Shown piece by piece: positions 29,272-38,338 of a stretch of DNA of 64,000 nucleotides; position 1 is the first letter of the stretch, and each line of letters starts with the position of its first letter. The DNA comes from Synechococcus sp. HK01-R (GTDB lineage Bacteria; Cyanobacteriota; Cyanobacteriia; PCC-6307; Cyanobiaceae), in assembly GCF_014217855.1 (NCBI RefSeq), contig NZ_CP059059.1, positions 2,232,001 through 2,296,000 of the forward strand, in the 5' to 3' direction. Position numbers and translations under genes: made by a program. Below the pieces are notes generated by a model. The model saw only the letters and a program-made list of their open reading frames with translations. It had not been told where the DNA came from and did no database searches.

Positions 29272-31872
29272 ATGCAACCCACGGCCGAACAGTTCACCGA
29301 AAAGGCCTGGGCCGCAATCCTTTCGGCCCAGCAGCTTGCCCAGAGTCGCCGCCATCAACAGCTGGAAACCGAACATCTGCTCTTGGCACTGCTGGAGCAG
29401 AACGGACTGGCCACGCGGATCCTCGAAAAGGCGGACGTTTCTCCCCCCGCCCTGCAAAACGCCGTTGACCTTCATCTCAGCCATCTGCCGGCCCTGCAGT
29501 CCCCTGCAGAGTCGGTGTACCTGGGCAAGGGCCTCAGCAACCTGTTGGAGCGGGCCGAGCAGCACAAGCAGAGTTATGGCGATCGCTACCTTTCGATCGA
29601 GCATCTGCTGCTCGCCCTCGCCGATGATGCCCGCTGTGGTCAACGGCTTCTCGAGCAGGCCGGAACCAATGCCAAAGCTCTCAAAACTGCCATTGATGCC
29701 GTGCGCGGCAGCCAAACCGTGAATGATCAAAACCCGGAGGGCACCTATGAATCCCTCGAGAAATATGGCCGTGACCTCACCGCCGCCGCCCGCGACGGCA
29801 AGCTCGATCCGGTGATCGGCCGGGATGAAGAGATTCGACGGACGATCCAGATTCTCAGCCGCCGCACCAAAAACAACCCGGTGCTCATCGGTGAACCCGG
29901 CGTCGGCAAGACCGCGATCGTGGAGGGGCTGGCCCAGCGGATTGTGAACGGCGATGTGCCCCAGGCCCTGCAGAACCGCCAGCTCATCGCCCTCGACATG
30001 GGCGCGCTGATCGCCGGTGCCAAATATCGCGGTGAATTCGAGGAGCGGCTCAAGGCTGTGCTCAAGGAGGTGACGACCTCCGAGGGCCGCATCGTGCTGT
30101 TCATCGATGAAATCCACACCGTCGTGGGAGCCGGCGCCACCGGCGGCGCCATGGATGCGAGCAACCTGCTCAAGCCGATGCTGGCCCGGGGCGAACTGCG
30201 CTGCATTGGTGCCACCACCCTCGATGAGCATCGCCAACACATTGAGAAGGATCCAGCCCTCGAGCGTCGCTTCCAGCAAGTGCTGGTGGATCAACCCACG
30301 GTGGAAGACACGATCTCCATCCTGCGCGGGCTGAAAGAGCGCTATGAAGTGCACCACGGCGTGCGCATCGCCGATAGCGCCCTGGTGGCCGCGGCCGTGC
30401 TCAGCAGCCGCTACATCGCCGACCGCTTCCTTCCCGACAAAGCGATCGACCTGGTGGATGAATCCGCCGCACGTTTGAAAATGGAAATCACCTCCAAACC
30501 GGAGGAGATCGATGAGATCGATCGCAAGATCCTGCAATTGGAAATGGAGAAGCTGTCTCTTGGCCGCGAATCGGATGCGGCCAGCCAAGAGCGGCTGGGG
30601 CGCCTGGAGCGGGAGCTAGCCGAGCTGGCCGAACAGCAGAGCAGTCTCAATGCCCAGTGGCAGCAGGAAAAGGGCGCCATCGATGAGCTCTCGGCCCTGA
30701 AGGAGGAGATCGAACGCGTACAACTCCAGGTGGAGCAAGCGAAGCGGAACTACGACCTCAATAAGGCCGCTGAACTGGAATACGGCACCCTGGCCAGCCT
30801 CCAGAAACAGTTGAGTGAGAAGGAAACGGCCCTCGCCAGCGACGAAGCGGGTGCTGGCAGTGGTGAGAAGTCGTTACTGAGAGAGGAAGTCACCGAGGAC
30901 GACATCGCCGAGGTGATCGCCAAATGGACTGGAATTCCCGTCGCCAAGCTGGTGCAGAGCGAAATGGAGAAGCTGCTTGGTCTCGAAGACCAGTTGCATG
31001 AACGGGTCGTGGGCCAGCAGCAGGCGGTCAGCGCCGTTGCCGATGCGATCCAGCGCTCCCGGGCCGGCCTCAGCGACCCCCATCGACCGATCGCCAGCTT
31101 CCTCTTCCTCGGCCCGACCGGTGTGGGCAAGACGGAACTCTCCAAAGCTCTGGCGGCCCAGCTGTTCGACAGCGAGGACGCCATGGTGCGCATCGACATG
31201 TCGGAATACATGGAGAAGCACAGCGTCAGCCGCCTGATCGGTGCCCCTCCGGGCTACGTGGGCTACGAAGCAGGTGGTCAGCTCACAGAAGCAGTGCGCC
31301 GCCGTCCCTACGCGGTGATCCTGTTTGACGAGGTGGAAAAAGCCCACCCCGACGTGTTCAACGTGATGCTCCAGATCCTTGATGACGGGCGCGTCACCGA
31401 TGGGCAAGGGCGCACGGTGGATTTCACCAATGCGGTGCTCATCCTCACCAGCAACATCGGCAGCCAGTCGATCCTCGATCTCGGCGGCGATGACAGTCAG
31501 CACAGCGAAATGGAACGCCGGGTGAACGAGGCCCTTCGCGGCCACTTCCGGCCCGAGTTTCTCAACCGTCTGGATGACCAAATCATCTTCCACAGCCTGC
31601 GCCGCGAAGAGCTGCGTCGGATCGTGAGCCTTCAGGTGGAGCGCCTGCGCCAGCGCCTTGGCGAACGCAAGCTGGGGCTGGCCATCAGCGAAGACGCCAC
31701 CGACTGGCTGGCGAATGCCGGCTACGACCCGGTCTATGGCGCCCGGCCGCTCAAGCGCGCGATCCAGCGAGAGCTGGAAACGCCGATTGCCAAAGCAATC
31801 CTGGCGGGGCGCTACGGCGACGGCGGCACGGTGGATGTGGCCGTCGATCAAGAACAGTTGGTGCTGCGCTGA
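29272..31872 (+). CDS. clpB: ATP-dependent chaperone ClpB
   Basis: Hexameric disaggregase that rescues aggregated proteins with DnaK; 866 residues, normal length. N-domain with two Clp repeats, Walker A of AAA-1 GEPGVGKT at 207-214, a coiled-coil middle domain about 400-540, and Walker A of AAA-2 GPTGVGKT at 614-621. No CIRCE element was seen in the 130 bp upstream. Marine Synechococcus often carry more than one clpB; this is one copy. Confidence 0.96.
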   Translation: MQPTAEQFTEKAWAAILSAQQLAQSRRHQQLETEHLLLALLEQNGLATRILEKADVSPPALQNAVDLHLSHLPALQSPAESVYLGKGLSNLLERAEQHKQSYGDRYLSIEHLLLALADDARCGQRLLEQAGTNAKALKTAIDAVRGSQTVNDQNPEGTYESLEKYGRDLTAAARDGKLDPVIGRDEEIRRTIQILSRRTKNNPVLIGEPGVGKTAIVEGLAQRIVNGDVPQALQNRQLIALDMGALIAGAKYRGEFEERLKAVLKEVTTSEGRIVLFIDEIHTVVGAGATGGAMDASNLLKPMLARGELRCIGATTLDEHRQHIEKDPALERRFQQVLVDQPTVEDTISILRGLKERYEVHHGVRIADSALVAAAVLSSRYIADRFLPDKAIDLVDESAARLKMEITSKPEEIDEIDRKILQLEMEKLSLGRESDAASQERLGRLERELAELAEQQSSLNAQWQQEKGAIDELSALKEEIERVQLQVEQAKRNYDLNKAAELEYGTLASLQKQLSEKETALASDEAGAGSGEKSLLREEVTEDDIAEVIAKWTGIPVAKLVQSEMEKLLGLEDQLHERVVGQQQAVSAVADAIQRSRAGLSDPHRPIASFLFLGPTGVGKTELSKALAAQLFDSEDAMVRIDMSEYMEKHSVSRLIGAPPGYVGYEAGGQLTEAVRRRPYAVILFDEVEKAHPDVFNVMLQILDDGRVTDGQGRTVDFTNAVLILTSNIGSQSILDLGGDDSQHSEMERRVNEALRGHFRPEFLNRLDDQIIFHSLRREELRRIVSLQVERLRQRLGERKLGLAISEDATDWLANAGYDPVYGARPLKRAIQRELETPIAKAILAGRYGDGGTVDVAVDQEQLVLR

Positions 31873-31873
31873 A

Positions 31874-32353
31874 TCAGCTCGCTGTAGAGCTGAACCAACC
31901 TGGAAGCGCTTCATAGCAAGCCGCATTGGCCCGGTTCTCCCGGGCCTCCACCTTCCAGCAGCAGCTGCGACCGTGATCACGGTCGAGTAACAAAGCATTC
32001 GCCCAGCCCCAGAGCAGCTGGGCGCTGGCTTCCATGCCCACGTTCTCCATCACGCGTAGATCAAGGGCACCCAGCGCGTGCAAGCGCTCCCACTCAGGCA
32101 GCAGGGGGTCATCAGCATTGACCAGAAACGTGTGGTCGAACTGCTGGCGCAGTTGGGCCTCTAAGGGCCGCAGGCTGGAGAAATCCACCACAAAGCCATT
32201 GGCATCCAGCTCACGGGCTGAAAACCAGAAGGTGAAACTCCGGCTGTAACCATGCACGAAGCGGCAGTGCCCCTGGTGCTGCCACTGACGATGGCAGCAG
32301 GGATAGCCATCAAAGTGCTTACTGCAGGTGTATCCAGCGGGGGGCGACGACAT
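31874..32353 (-). CDS. 6-pyruvoyl-tetrahydropterin synthase / QueD family protein
   Basis: A 159-residue tunnelling-fold protein of the PTPS/QueD family. Zinc-ligand-type histidines appear in [12 protein letters not shown], followed by VVDFSSLRP and [11 protein letters not shown], the family's usual DHxxLN segment. It may make 6-carboxytetrahydropterin for queuosine or serve a pterin pathway. No other queuosine gene is adjacent. Divergent from hisIE with 66 bp between the starts. Confidence 0.8.
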   Translation of the reverse strand: MSSPPAGYTCSKHFDGYPCCHRQWQHQGHCRFVHGYSRSFTFWFSARELDANGFVVDFSSLRPLEAQLRQQFDHTFLVNADDPLLPEWERLHALGALDLRVMENVGMEASAQLLWGWANALLLDRDHGRSCCWKVEARENRANAACYEALPGWFSSTAS

Positions 32354-32419
32354 CAGAACAGGAAAGGAATCGCACTGCGGGAGGATCTTCCTGTCTACAT
32401 CTGCAGGCTCCCCGATCCG

Positions 32420-33103
32420 ATGCAGCCTCCCTCCACCGCCTTCCTCGATCAGCTTCGCTTCAATGAAGCCGGTCTGATCCCCGCCATCGCCCAGGACTGG
32501 CTGGATGGTGCCGTGCTCATGCAGGCCTGGATGAACCGGGAGGCACTCGAGCGCAGCCTCTCAAGCGGAGAAGTGCACTACTGGAGCCGCTCGCGGCAGG
32601 AGCTCTGGCACAAGGGAGCCACCAGTGGCCACACCCAAAAACTCAAGGGAATGCGCTACGACTGCGACGCCGATGTGCTGCTACTCACAATCGAGCAGAC
32701 CGGTGATGTGGCTTGCCACACCGGGGCGCGCAGCTGCTTCTATGACGACAGTTTCGGGCCCGGTGGCCGGTCAGCCAGCGGCGGTGGTGCCCAGGCGGAG
32801 CCACCGCCGGCGGATGTTTGCACGGAACTCATGCGCGTGATCGAAGGTCGGCGCGAGCAGCCCGAACCGGGGAGCTACACCAACAAACTGCTGGAGGGCG
32901 GCGACAACCGCATCCTCAAAAAGATCGGCGAGGAGAGCGCCGAATTCGTGATGGCCTGTAAGGACGACAACGCGTCCGAGATTGCCGGCGAAGCCGCAGA
33001 CATCATTTTTCACCTGCAGGTGGCTCTCGCTCACCATGGGGTGAGCTGGCGCGAGGTTCAGCAGGTGCTGGCTGCCCGGCGCGGCGCCCCCAGGCGGGAC
33101 TAG
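32420..33103 (+). CDS. hisIE: Bifunctional phosphoribosyl-AMP cyclohydrolase / phosphoribosyl-ATP pyrophosphatase
   Basis: Two consecutive steps of histidine synthesis in one 227-residue protein. The HisI half carries [20 protein letters not shown] and the metal-site DCDADVLL, with [10 protein letters not shown]; the HisE half carries [22 protein letters not shown] and a C-terminal [12 protein letters not shown] 32420 ([14 protein letters not shown]) is chosen; upstream in-frame ATGs overlap the divergent gene. Its 3' end overlaps the convergent protease gene by 101 bp. Confidence 0.94.
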   Translation: MQPPSTAFLDQLRFNEAGLIPAIAQDWLDGAVLMQAWMNREALERSLSSGEVHYWSRSRQELWHKGATSGHTQKLKGMRYDCDADVLLLTIEQTGDVACHTGARSCFYDDSFGPGGRSASGGGAQAEPPPADVCTELMRVIEGRREQPEPGSYTNKLLEGGDNRILKKIGEESAEFVMACKDDNASEIAGEAADIIFHLQVALAHHGVSWREVQQVLAARRGAPRRD

Positions 33104-33722
33104 GCAGGCCAAAGCGCGTCGGCTGGAGCCGCAACCATTCCAAGGTGAGACGATCTCGCGCTGAGAGCTTCAACACCGGTGTCCCTCCCTGGTGCAGCGC
33201 CATCGCATCCCCAGGATCCGGACTATGCCCCCACAAACCGAAGCCATGGCCCAGCTCATGAAGCGCGGCGGCTTGGAGCACCGGCGCTCGCAACTCCGGG
33301 GACACCAACACGCGAACCTGGGGCTCCAGCCGCCACTCACCCTGCCGACGGGCCGCCACCACGTTCAACAGGCTGCGTCCATTGCTCGCCCTCCAGCCAC
33401 TCGCCAACCTCCTCAACGGAGGACGACGGCGCTCAATGCGCAGATGAGCCCGATTTGGGTCTGTCACCCGCCGAATCGGCACGAGCTCTGACCAGCTGCC
33501 GATCGCGGCGTCCACAGCCGTCAGCCAGCGACGCTCCCAGCGATCAGGCTCTTGACCAAGAGCAGGTTCCACCCAGATGCACCAGAGGGGAAGGCTTGGT
33601 GGGCCTTCAACCGTGGTGGCCAGAGTATCGGCGTAGTCAACAGGAGCTGCTGCCCCAAAAGGCTGAAGCGTCACGTCCAGCACACGCAGTTCCTGCGCCG
33701 GGGGGCAGGGATCAGTCGTCAT
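33003..33722 (-). CDS. Matrixin-like zinc metalloprotease
   Basis: A 239-residue protein with the metzincin zinc motif [12 protein letters not shown] and a following Met-containing turn ([10 protein letters not shown]), as in peptidase family M10. No signal peptide is obvious. It is coupled to the upstream DUF2214 gene by an ATGA overlap (33719-33722). The last ~33 residues, rich in Pro/Gly/Arg, are read antisense to the hisIE 3' end and may be a nonessential extension. Confidence 0.75.
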   Translation of the reverse strand: MTTDPCPPAQELRVLDVTLQPFGAAAPVDYADTLATTVEGPPSLPLWCIWVEPALGQEPDRWERRWLTAVDAAIGSWSELVPIRRVTDPNRAHLRIERRRPPLRRLASGWRASNGRSLLNVVAARRQGEWRLEPQVRVLVSPELRAPVLQAAALHELGHGFGLWGHSPDPGDAMALHQGGTPVLKLSARDRLTLEWLRLQPTRFGLPSPAWGRRAGQPAPAEPRASSPHGEREPPAGEK

Positions 33723-34210
33723 GCGGCGGGCAGACCGACCCCACGGGCCATCAACGTGGCCAACAGAGGCACCAGGGCAAATCCCACCAATTCCACATTG
33801 ATGATCCAGCCAAGCCGCGTAGCAAGGGCCTCACTGACCTTGGGGAGCTCCCCTTTCCGCAGCGGGATGGCCCAGAGGATGTAGGTGACCGTGGGATACA
33901 GCGACAGAGCACCCACGCTCAGATACAGACCCACCTTCCACCAGAACAGGGGGTTCTCGGTGTAAAAGCTGCTGCCCTGCCCGAAATACAACACCCGCAA
34001 AATGCCACTCACCAGCAGCGCCAAGGCAGCAATGCCATAAACGATGTCGGTGATCACCATCGCTGTGGCCGCCCGCCGATCGGGATCAGGCCGCAACAAT
34101 CGTCGCTCCACCACCAGGGCGGCGAAGCAGAGCATGAAGCTCAGGTAGTGCACATAGGCCACACCGGCGCTCTTGGCGATCTCGGGAATCAACAAGGTGG
34201 CCAGAGGCAT
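33719..34210 (-). CDS. DUF2214 membrane protein
   Basis: A 163-residue protein with four predicted membrane helices and the DUF2214 features YVHYLSFMLCFAALVVERRLL, ITDIVYGIAALALL and NPLFWWKVGLYLSVGALSLYPT. The family is widespread but has no established function. It is the first gene of a two-gene unit with the matrixin-like protease. Confidence 0.85.
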   Translation of the reverse strand: MPLATLLIPEIAKSAGVAYVHYLSFMLCFAALVVERRLLRPDPDRRAATAMVITDIVYGIAALALLVSGILRVLYFGQGSSFYTENPLFWWKVGLYLSVGALSLYPTVTYILWAIPLRKGELPKVSEALATRLGWIINVELVGFALVPLLATLMARGVGLPAA

Positions 34211-34492
34211 GGGTTAGGCAGCGAAGAGGCCGACAGTAGCGACCCCGCTGGCCGCGACGCCGCCACCAAGGCGACAAGTGGGTGACAGCGAGGCGACAAC
34301 CAAGCGATAACCGGAGATTCCACAACGGGAAGGCTGCAAAACAACAGCCAGGCAAACACAAAGAAAAGCGAAACTATGCAGCAATTCCGAATAACGCACA
34401 AAGCATAAAATCCGCACTCTTTATTACACCTCAACAGGGAAAAGCTTTTCGTTCTAGGTTCAAAAAACACCGGAGTCAACCTGGAGTTTCTG
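34211..34492. promoter_or_regulatory. Intergenic control region between DUF2214 gene and sigma factor
   Basis: This 282-bp divergent gap is visibly richer in A and T than its surroundings (for example 34330-34470), as expected for promoters of the sigma-factor gene and the DUF2214 unit. AT-rich stretches such as CATAAAAT near 34403 could be a -10 element for the sigma-factor gene. No gene, hairpin terminator or known riboswitch was recognised here. Confidence 0.4.
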
Positions 34493-35419
34493 ATGGTGAG
34501 TTCACTCAGTGCCTTCCTTGGAGAAATCGGACGACATCAACTGCTCACCCCAGAGCAAGAACTCACTCTCGGACGCAAGGTTCAGGCCATGGCGGCGATC
34601 ACCGAGCGCTGCATGCTTGCTGGTGGTTCAGGCCCAGCCTGTGCTTACAGCGATGACGAAAAACGCACGATCAAACGTGGAGAGAAAGCCAAGAACCAGA
34701 TGATCACGGCCAATCTTCGCCTTGTGGTGAATCTGGCCAAGCGCTACCAGGGCAAAGGGCTTGATCTGCTTGATCTCATCCAAGAGGGAACGCTTGGCCT
34801 CACCCGAGCCGTTGAGAAATATGACCCCACCCGTGGCCATCGCTTCTCCACCTATGCCTATTGGTGGATTCGCCAGGGCCTGAATCGCGCTCTTTCCACC
34901 CAAAGCCGCACGATTCGCATTCCTGTGAATGTGAATGAAAAGCTGACCAAACTGCGGGCCGCGAAGGCACGGCTGATGCAGCGCAATGGTCAACCCGCCA
35001 GCCCAGCCCAATTGGCCGAAACGATGAAGATTCCCCTCCCGGAAGTGGAGGATCTGCTCGCCTGTGAGCTGCGCAGCGTGACCGTAAGCCTGCAGGGAAT
35101 CGTGAAATCAAAGGCCGATCCCTCCGAACTGGTCGATGTGCTTCCCAGCGATGAGCTGCCGCCGATGGAGCGGGCGGAGATCGCCGAACGCACCGCCTCA
35201 GCCTGGACGCTTCTTAAAAAAGCCAATCTCACCCCCAAGGAGCGGACGGTGGTAACGCTGCGCTTCGGACTGGATGGCAGCCACGAGTGGCGCACCCTCG
35301 CTGAGGTAGCTCGCCAGATGGGATGCAGCCGCGAGTATTGCCGCCAGGTGGTGCAACGGGCCCTGCGCAAACTTCGCAAGACCGGGATCCAGCAAGGCCT
35401 CGTGGAGAGCGGGTTCTAA
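34493..35419 (+). CDS. Group 2 RNA polymerase sigma factor (RpoD/SigA family)
   Basis: A 308-residue primary-like, nonessential-type sigma factor. Region 1.2 (LGEIGRHQLLTPEQELTLGR), region 2 with NLRLVVNLAKRYQGKGLDLLDLIQEG and YAYWWIRQGLNRAL, region 3 and region 4 with the helix-turn-helix TLAEVARQMGCSREYCRQVVQRAL. It lacks the long region 1.1 of RpoD. It probably responds to light or nutrient stress; the exact paralog (SigB-E class) cannot be assigned from this view. Confidence 0.92.
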   Translation: MVSSLSAFLGEIGRHQLLTPEQELTLGRKVQAMAAITERCMLAGGSGPACAYSDDEKRTIKRGEKAKNQMITANLRLVVNLAKRYQGKGLDLLDLIQEGTLGLTRAVEKYDPTRGHRFSTYAYWWIRQGLNRALSTQSRTIRIPVNVNEKLTKLRAAKARLMQRNGQPASPAQLAETMKIPLPEVEDLLACELRSVTVSLQGIVKSKADPSELVDVLPSDELPPMERAEIAERTASAWTLLKKANLTPKERTVVTLRFGLDGSHEWRTLAEVARQMGCSREYCRQVVQRALRKLRKTGIQQGLVESGF

Positions 35420-35494
35420 CCCAGGTCGGTTCCCCTCCCTCGCCACGGGGGGGCGCACAGCCCAAATTGGAATCAGATCCACGCATCCCTTGTG

Positions 35495-36028
35495 ATGGCA
35501 CAGTTTTTTGACGCGGGAGCCGCGAACGGAGGAGCTGCTGCAGGGCGATCGGTGAATGGCACTTTCATCAACAGCGAGGTCATCGACAGCGAGGTCATCG
35601 ACAGCGAGGTCATCGACAGCGAGGTCATCGACAGCGAGGTCATCGACAGCGAGGTCATCGACAGCGAGGTCATCGACAGCGAGGTCATCGACAGTGAGGT
35701 CATTGACAGTGAGGTGATCGATGAGGGGGTGTTTCGCCGCCTGCTCCGCCGTGCTGGTCGAACCATCGCCCGTCCCGCTCTTGAAGCCCTGGAGTTGGTT
35801 CTCGACCCAGGCACGCCTCCACAAGTGCGTTTAACGATGGTGGCGGCGCTCACCTACCTGCTGCTCCCCACAGACCTGATTCCCGACCTGCTGCCCGTTG
35901 CCGGATTCAGCGATGATCTCGTAGCTCTCACGGCCCTGATCAGCTTGCACAGCAATCACGTCAGCGATGCCATCCGGCAGCGAGCACAACGCAAACTGGA
36001 TCGCTGGTTCCCCAACGGTCGCCCATGA
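35495..36028 (+). CDS. DUF1232 (YkvA-like) protein with a SEVID repeat tract
   Basis: A 177-residue protein. After a short Ala/Gly-rich start it carries ten tandem SEVID pentapeptides, then a basic linker and the DUF1232 domain with VAALTYLLLPTDLIPDLLPVAG and FSDDLVALTAL. DUF1232 proteins are membrane-associated with no established function. ATG 35495 follows a GTG at 35492 in the same frame. The repeat is encoded by near-identical 15-bp units, so its length probably varies between strains. Coupled to the next gene by an ATGA overlap. Confidence 0.8.
   Translation: MAQFFDAGAANGGAAAGRSVNGTFINSEVIDSEVIDSEVIDSEVIDSEVIDSEVIDSEVIDSEVIDSEVIDSEVIDEGVFRRLLRRAGRTIARPALEALELVLDPGTPPQVRLTMVAALTYLLLPTDLIPDLLPVAGFSDDLVALTALISLHSNHVSDAIRQRAQRKLDRWFPNGRP
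35576..35725 (+). repeat. Ten-copy 15-bp minisatellite inside the DUF1232 gene
   Basis: The unit GAGGTCATCGACAGC is repeated head to tail from 35576 to 35725. The first seven copies are identical; the last three carry single changes (AGT for AGC, ATT for ATC, and GAGGTGATCGATGAG). It keeps the reading frame (15 = 3 x 5). The identity gradient suggests expansion by slipped-strand mispairing. Confidence 0.97.
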
Positions 36029-36366
36029 AGCGCTGGACCTCCGAGATCGAAACGGAACTCACCGTCCTCCTGAAGGACTGGCTGAAGCAGCAGGGACGCA
36101 CCCAGGCAGATCTGCGGCGCAGCCTGCGAGCCAGCTCCACCCGCATGCCCGCCCTCATGGAGGTGCTGGAGCGAGAGCATCGGCTCGGTGGTATGCCCCG
36201 CCTCGCCGCGAGGCTCTGCGCGATTGAGGCTGAATGGAGCACCACAGCCCAAATGCAGAGCGGCCACGAAGCCTCCGGACGCTCGGATCTGGGCGGAGCA
36301 GACCCTGACCCCTTTGGACAGCTGGACCTCCTCCTTCAGGAGATCCGCGACGATCGCGTCAACTGA
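36025..36366 (+). CDS. Small conserved hypothetical protein
   Basis: A 113-residue, mainly helical protein with an N-terminal helix-turn-helix-like segment (LLKDWLKQQGRTQADLRRSL, then MPALMEVLEREHRLGG) that resembles phage-type repressor helices; the acidic C-terminus ends in LLLQEIRDDRVN. It may bind DNA but no family is recognised. Coupled to the DUF1232 gene (ATGA overlap 36025-36028). Confidence 0.6.
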   Translation: MKRWTSEIETELTVLLKDWLKQQGRTQADLRRSLRASSTRMPALMEVLEREHRLGGMPRLAARLCAIEAEWSTTAQMQSGHEASGRSDLGGADPDPFGQLDLLLQEIRDDRVN

Positions 36367-36406
36367 GCGGGATCAGCGGCAGGATGGGGCAAGTCACAGG
36401 TAAGTC

Positions 36407-36670
36407 GTGAGCCTGACCAACACCGCGATCACATCCAAGGGCCTGCTGCTCGGGTTGCTCTCAGGGCTCAGCCTTCTCGCCCCAGTGGAACTACGGGCCC
36501 AGACCGAAGGATGGCTTTTGGGTCCCAACAGCCGGACCGGGCAAAACAGCAAGGTGGTGCCCACTGATTGCGTCGAAGGCGCCGACGGTGCAGTCACTTG
36601 CAACACCAAGATCGTCAATCCCCCCGGCGACACCCCTGCCAAGCCCTACTACCAACCCTTCAGCAACTGA
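36407..36670 (+). CDS. Small secreted hypothetical protein
   Basis: An 87-residue protein starting at GTG 36407. The first ~30 residues (MSLTNTAITSKGLLLGLLSG, then LSLLAPVELRA) form a signal peptide; the mature part has two cysteines (TDCVEG and VTCNTK), consistent with one disulfide, and a Pro-rich end. Family not recognised. Confidence 0.6.
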   Translation: MSLTNTAITSKGLLLGLLSGLSLLAPVELRAQTEGWLLGPNSRTGQNSKVVPTDCVEGADGAVTCNTKIVNPPGDTPAKPYYQPFSN

Positions 36671-36678
36671 CGAGACCC

Positions 36679-37233
36679 TTGACGCGCTCCAGTCGTCCCT
36701 TCCCTTCATTCCTGCACGCGGTCGACAGCGTTGAACGCATCGTGGCCAAAGTGCTGGCTGTGATCACCTGTGTGGTGATTGCCGCTTCGTTGCTGCAGCT
36801 CATCCAAAGGGTGGTTGTTTCCCTGCTCAACACCGGCAACACCTCCTGGCTGGGCGATGGTCTGATCAAAGTGCTCGGTGATCTCCTCACGGTGCTGATT
36901 GCCATCGAAGTGCTGCAGAACGTCACCAGTTATCTGCGCCGCCATGTGGTGCAGCTCGAGCTGGTGCTGGTCACGGCTCTCACCGCAGTCGCCCGAAAGG
37001 TGATCGTGCTGCCGGCGGGCTCGGAAGACAAACCGCAGCTCCTGGTCGGGCTGGGCGTGGCCTCGATTGCTCTTGCCGGTGCCTACTGGCTCGTCATGCG
37101 GGCGAGCAACCAACGACCGCTTCCGAGCGATCCTTCCACAGCAGAACCAACCAAAGCGTTCCTGGATCAGGATCCGTACGCTCAACGCGGTGTCGGCGGT
37201 GAGGCTCTAAGTAAAGCGAATCCCCCACGCTGA
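36679..37233 (+). CDS. PsiE-like membrane protein
   Basis: A 184-residue protein with four membrane segments, matching the phosphate-starvation-inducible PsiE family: VERIVAKVLAVITCVVIAASLLQL, LGDLLTVLIAIEVLQNV and VARKVIVLPAGSEDKPQLLVGLG. Function unknown. TTG 36679 is the likeliest start. The final ~47 codons, past the membrane region, overlap the convergent Nif11-cupin gene on the other strand, so they are probably a poorly conserved tail. Confidence 0.75.
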   Translation: MTRSSRPFPSFLHAVDSVERIVAKVLAVITCVVIAASLLQLIQRVVVSLLNTGNTSWLGDGLIKVLGDLLTVLIAIEVLQNVTSYLRRHVVQLELVLVTALTAVARKVIVLPAGSEDKPQLLVGLGVASIALAGAYWLVMRASNQRPLPSDPSTAEPTKAFLDQDPYAQRGVGGEALSKANPPR

Positions 37234-37648
37234 GATCCCGCAGCTCCTCGGGTCCCTCAAGCCGAATGGTGGCACTACCGCGAAGGACCACCAACCATTC
37301 ATGCTCGTCCTGGTCATACCAGAAGCCTTGAGGGCTTGCTGCATCAGAGGAATGGATGGTTTGCAAACTCCAGTCAGGGCCTTGCTGAAGGGTTTGCACC
37401 ACCTCCTCGCCCGCCGGTGGTGCAGACGATCCGAGCAGATTGTCTGTGCGATCCCCCACCGACTGTGGTGCATCACCCCAGCGCCTGCCGATTGCAAATC
37501 CCCAGGAGCTGGCCAACTGCACCACCTGGTTGTGATCCGTGCATGCTGCGAAGCGGGCCCGCCGTTCTGGATCCGTTTCTAGGCACGCCACCAGAGCGTT
37601 CAGTTGGTTCACCTTATGGAGAAACTGCTGCAAATCTGCTTCCGCCAA
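37094..37648 (-). CDS. Nif11-cupin fusion protein
   Basis: A 184-residue two-domain protein. The N-terminal part (LAEADLQQFLHKVNQLNALV and VVQLASSWGFAIGRRWGD) is a Nif11-type domain; the C-terminal part (EHEWLVVLRGSATIRLEG with HRRHRVERT) is a cupin with the usual GxxxxxxxxGD and histidine pattern, so metal binding is likely. TTG 37648 is chosen; an earlier ATG (37765) would run into the divergent gene. Its 3' 140 bp overlap the PsiE-like gene on the other strand. Confidence 0.75.
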   Translation of the reverse strand: MAEADLQQFLHKVNQLNALVACLETDPERRARFAACTDHNQVVQLASSWGFAIGRRWGDAPQSVGDRTDNLLGSSAPPAGEEVVQTLQQGPDWSLQTIHSSDAASPQGFWYDQDEHEWLVVLRGSATIRLEGPEELRDLSVGDSLYLEPHRRHRVERTDPDPGTLWLVLLWKDRSEAVVGCSPA

Positions 37649-37736
37649 GCGAGGACCTCTATCCAACGCCGTGATCCTGGCAACAGACGAATCGATGCTG
37701 CTCCACTGAAAGTCATAACGATCTCGCGGATCCAAG

Positions 37737-37970
37737 ATGACAGCCTCCAGCAGAACCCTGACCATTGGAGAACTGGAGGCAGGCTTCGCCAGCTACTGCC
37801 AAGCACTCAGGCGGCTGGTGTCCGAAGGACGTGATCTCCAAGCGATTCAACGCACGATCTGCTGGGATTATCTGGAGCGTCTGCACACCTGCCTTCCCCA
37901 GAGCTATCGCTCCCCGGTTGACCTGGTGCAGCGCTATCAGCGTGCCACCCTCGAAGCTGGCGCAAAATAA
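37737..37970 (+). CDS. Conserved hypothetical protein, 77 aa
   Basis: A small helical protein with LEAGFASYCQALRRLVSEG and ICWDYLERLHTCLPQSY; three cysteines. No family recognised. It is divergent from the Nif11-cupin gene and 29 bp before the cytochrome gene, so may be co-transcribed with it. Confidence 0.55.
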   Translation: MTASSRTLTIGELEAGFASYCQALRRLVSEGRDLQAIQRTICWDYLERLHTCLPQSYRSPVDLVQRYQRATLEAGAK

Positions 37971-37999
37971 TCCAATCAACTGATTGGACGAAGGCCCCG

Positions 38000-38338
38000 A
38001 TGAAGCTTCTGCGCTGGATCGCTGGTTTCTGCATCGCAGCCACCATCAGCCTGGCCCCGTTCTCCATCAGCGCTCAGGCCGCAGATGGGGAGCAACTGTT
38101 TGACCTCCATTGCGCCGGATGCCATCCCCATGGGGGCAACATCATTCGTCGGGGACGCACGCTCAAACTCTCTGCACTCGAGAAGCGAGGACTCGACAAC
38201 CAAGAGGCAATCGCCAGGGTGGCCCGAGAAGGCATCGGCCAGATGTCTGGCTATGGCGAAGTGCTCGGGGAAAACGGAGACATCGCAGTAGCCGCCTGGG
38301 TCTGGGACCAAGCTCAAAAGGCCTGGATCCAAGGGTAA
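38000..38338 (+). CDS. Cytochrome c6-like protein
   Basis: A 112-residue c-type cytochrome: signal peptide about 1-28 (ISAQA), heme site CAGCH (39-43) in LHCAGCHPHGGNIIRRGRTLKL, and a likely axial Met in GQMSGYG. It differs from the PetJ at 28.3 kb: the Met segment lacks the NAMPAF core, so it belongs with the c6B/c6C-type variants. It may carry electrons in the lumen, but its partner is unknown. Confidence 0.85.
   Translation: MKLLRWIAGFCIAATISLAPFSISAQAADGEQLFDLHCAGCHPHGGNIIRRGRTLKLSALEKRGLDNQEAIARVAREGIGQMSGYGEVLGENGDIAVAAWVWDQAQKAWIQG

Noticed and set aside
29242-31998. Long minus-strand ORFs opposite clpB (448 and 374 aa)
   Set aside because: Antisense of a highly conserved gene with strong third-position GC bias; no motifs.
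33179-34285. 368-aa plus-strand ORF
   Set aside because: Overlaps the protease and DUF2214 genes, which have clear motifs and an ATGA junction; its own composition is Gln/Pro/His-rich shadow type.
34189-34479. Small minus-strand ORF in the sigma-factor upstream region
   Set aside because: Low-complexity hydrophobic frame in an AT-richer intergenic stretch, partly overlapping the DUF2214 gene start; no ribosome-binding site.
35576-35725. Possible CRISPR array
   Set aside because: Units are 15 bp, directly adjacent and in frame within a gene; there are no spacers and no cas genes.
35198-35824. Minus-strand ORF rich in LAVDD pentapeptides, like a pentapeptide-repeat protein
   Set aside because: It is the antisense reading of the 15-bp minisatellite in the DUF1232 gene and runs through the sigma-factor 3' end; the DUF1232 frame has a real domain.
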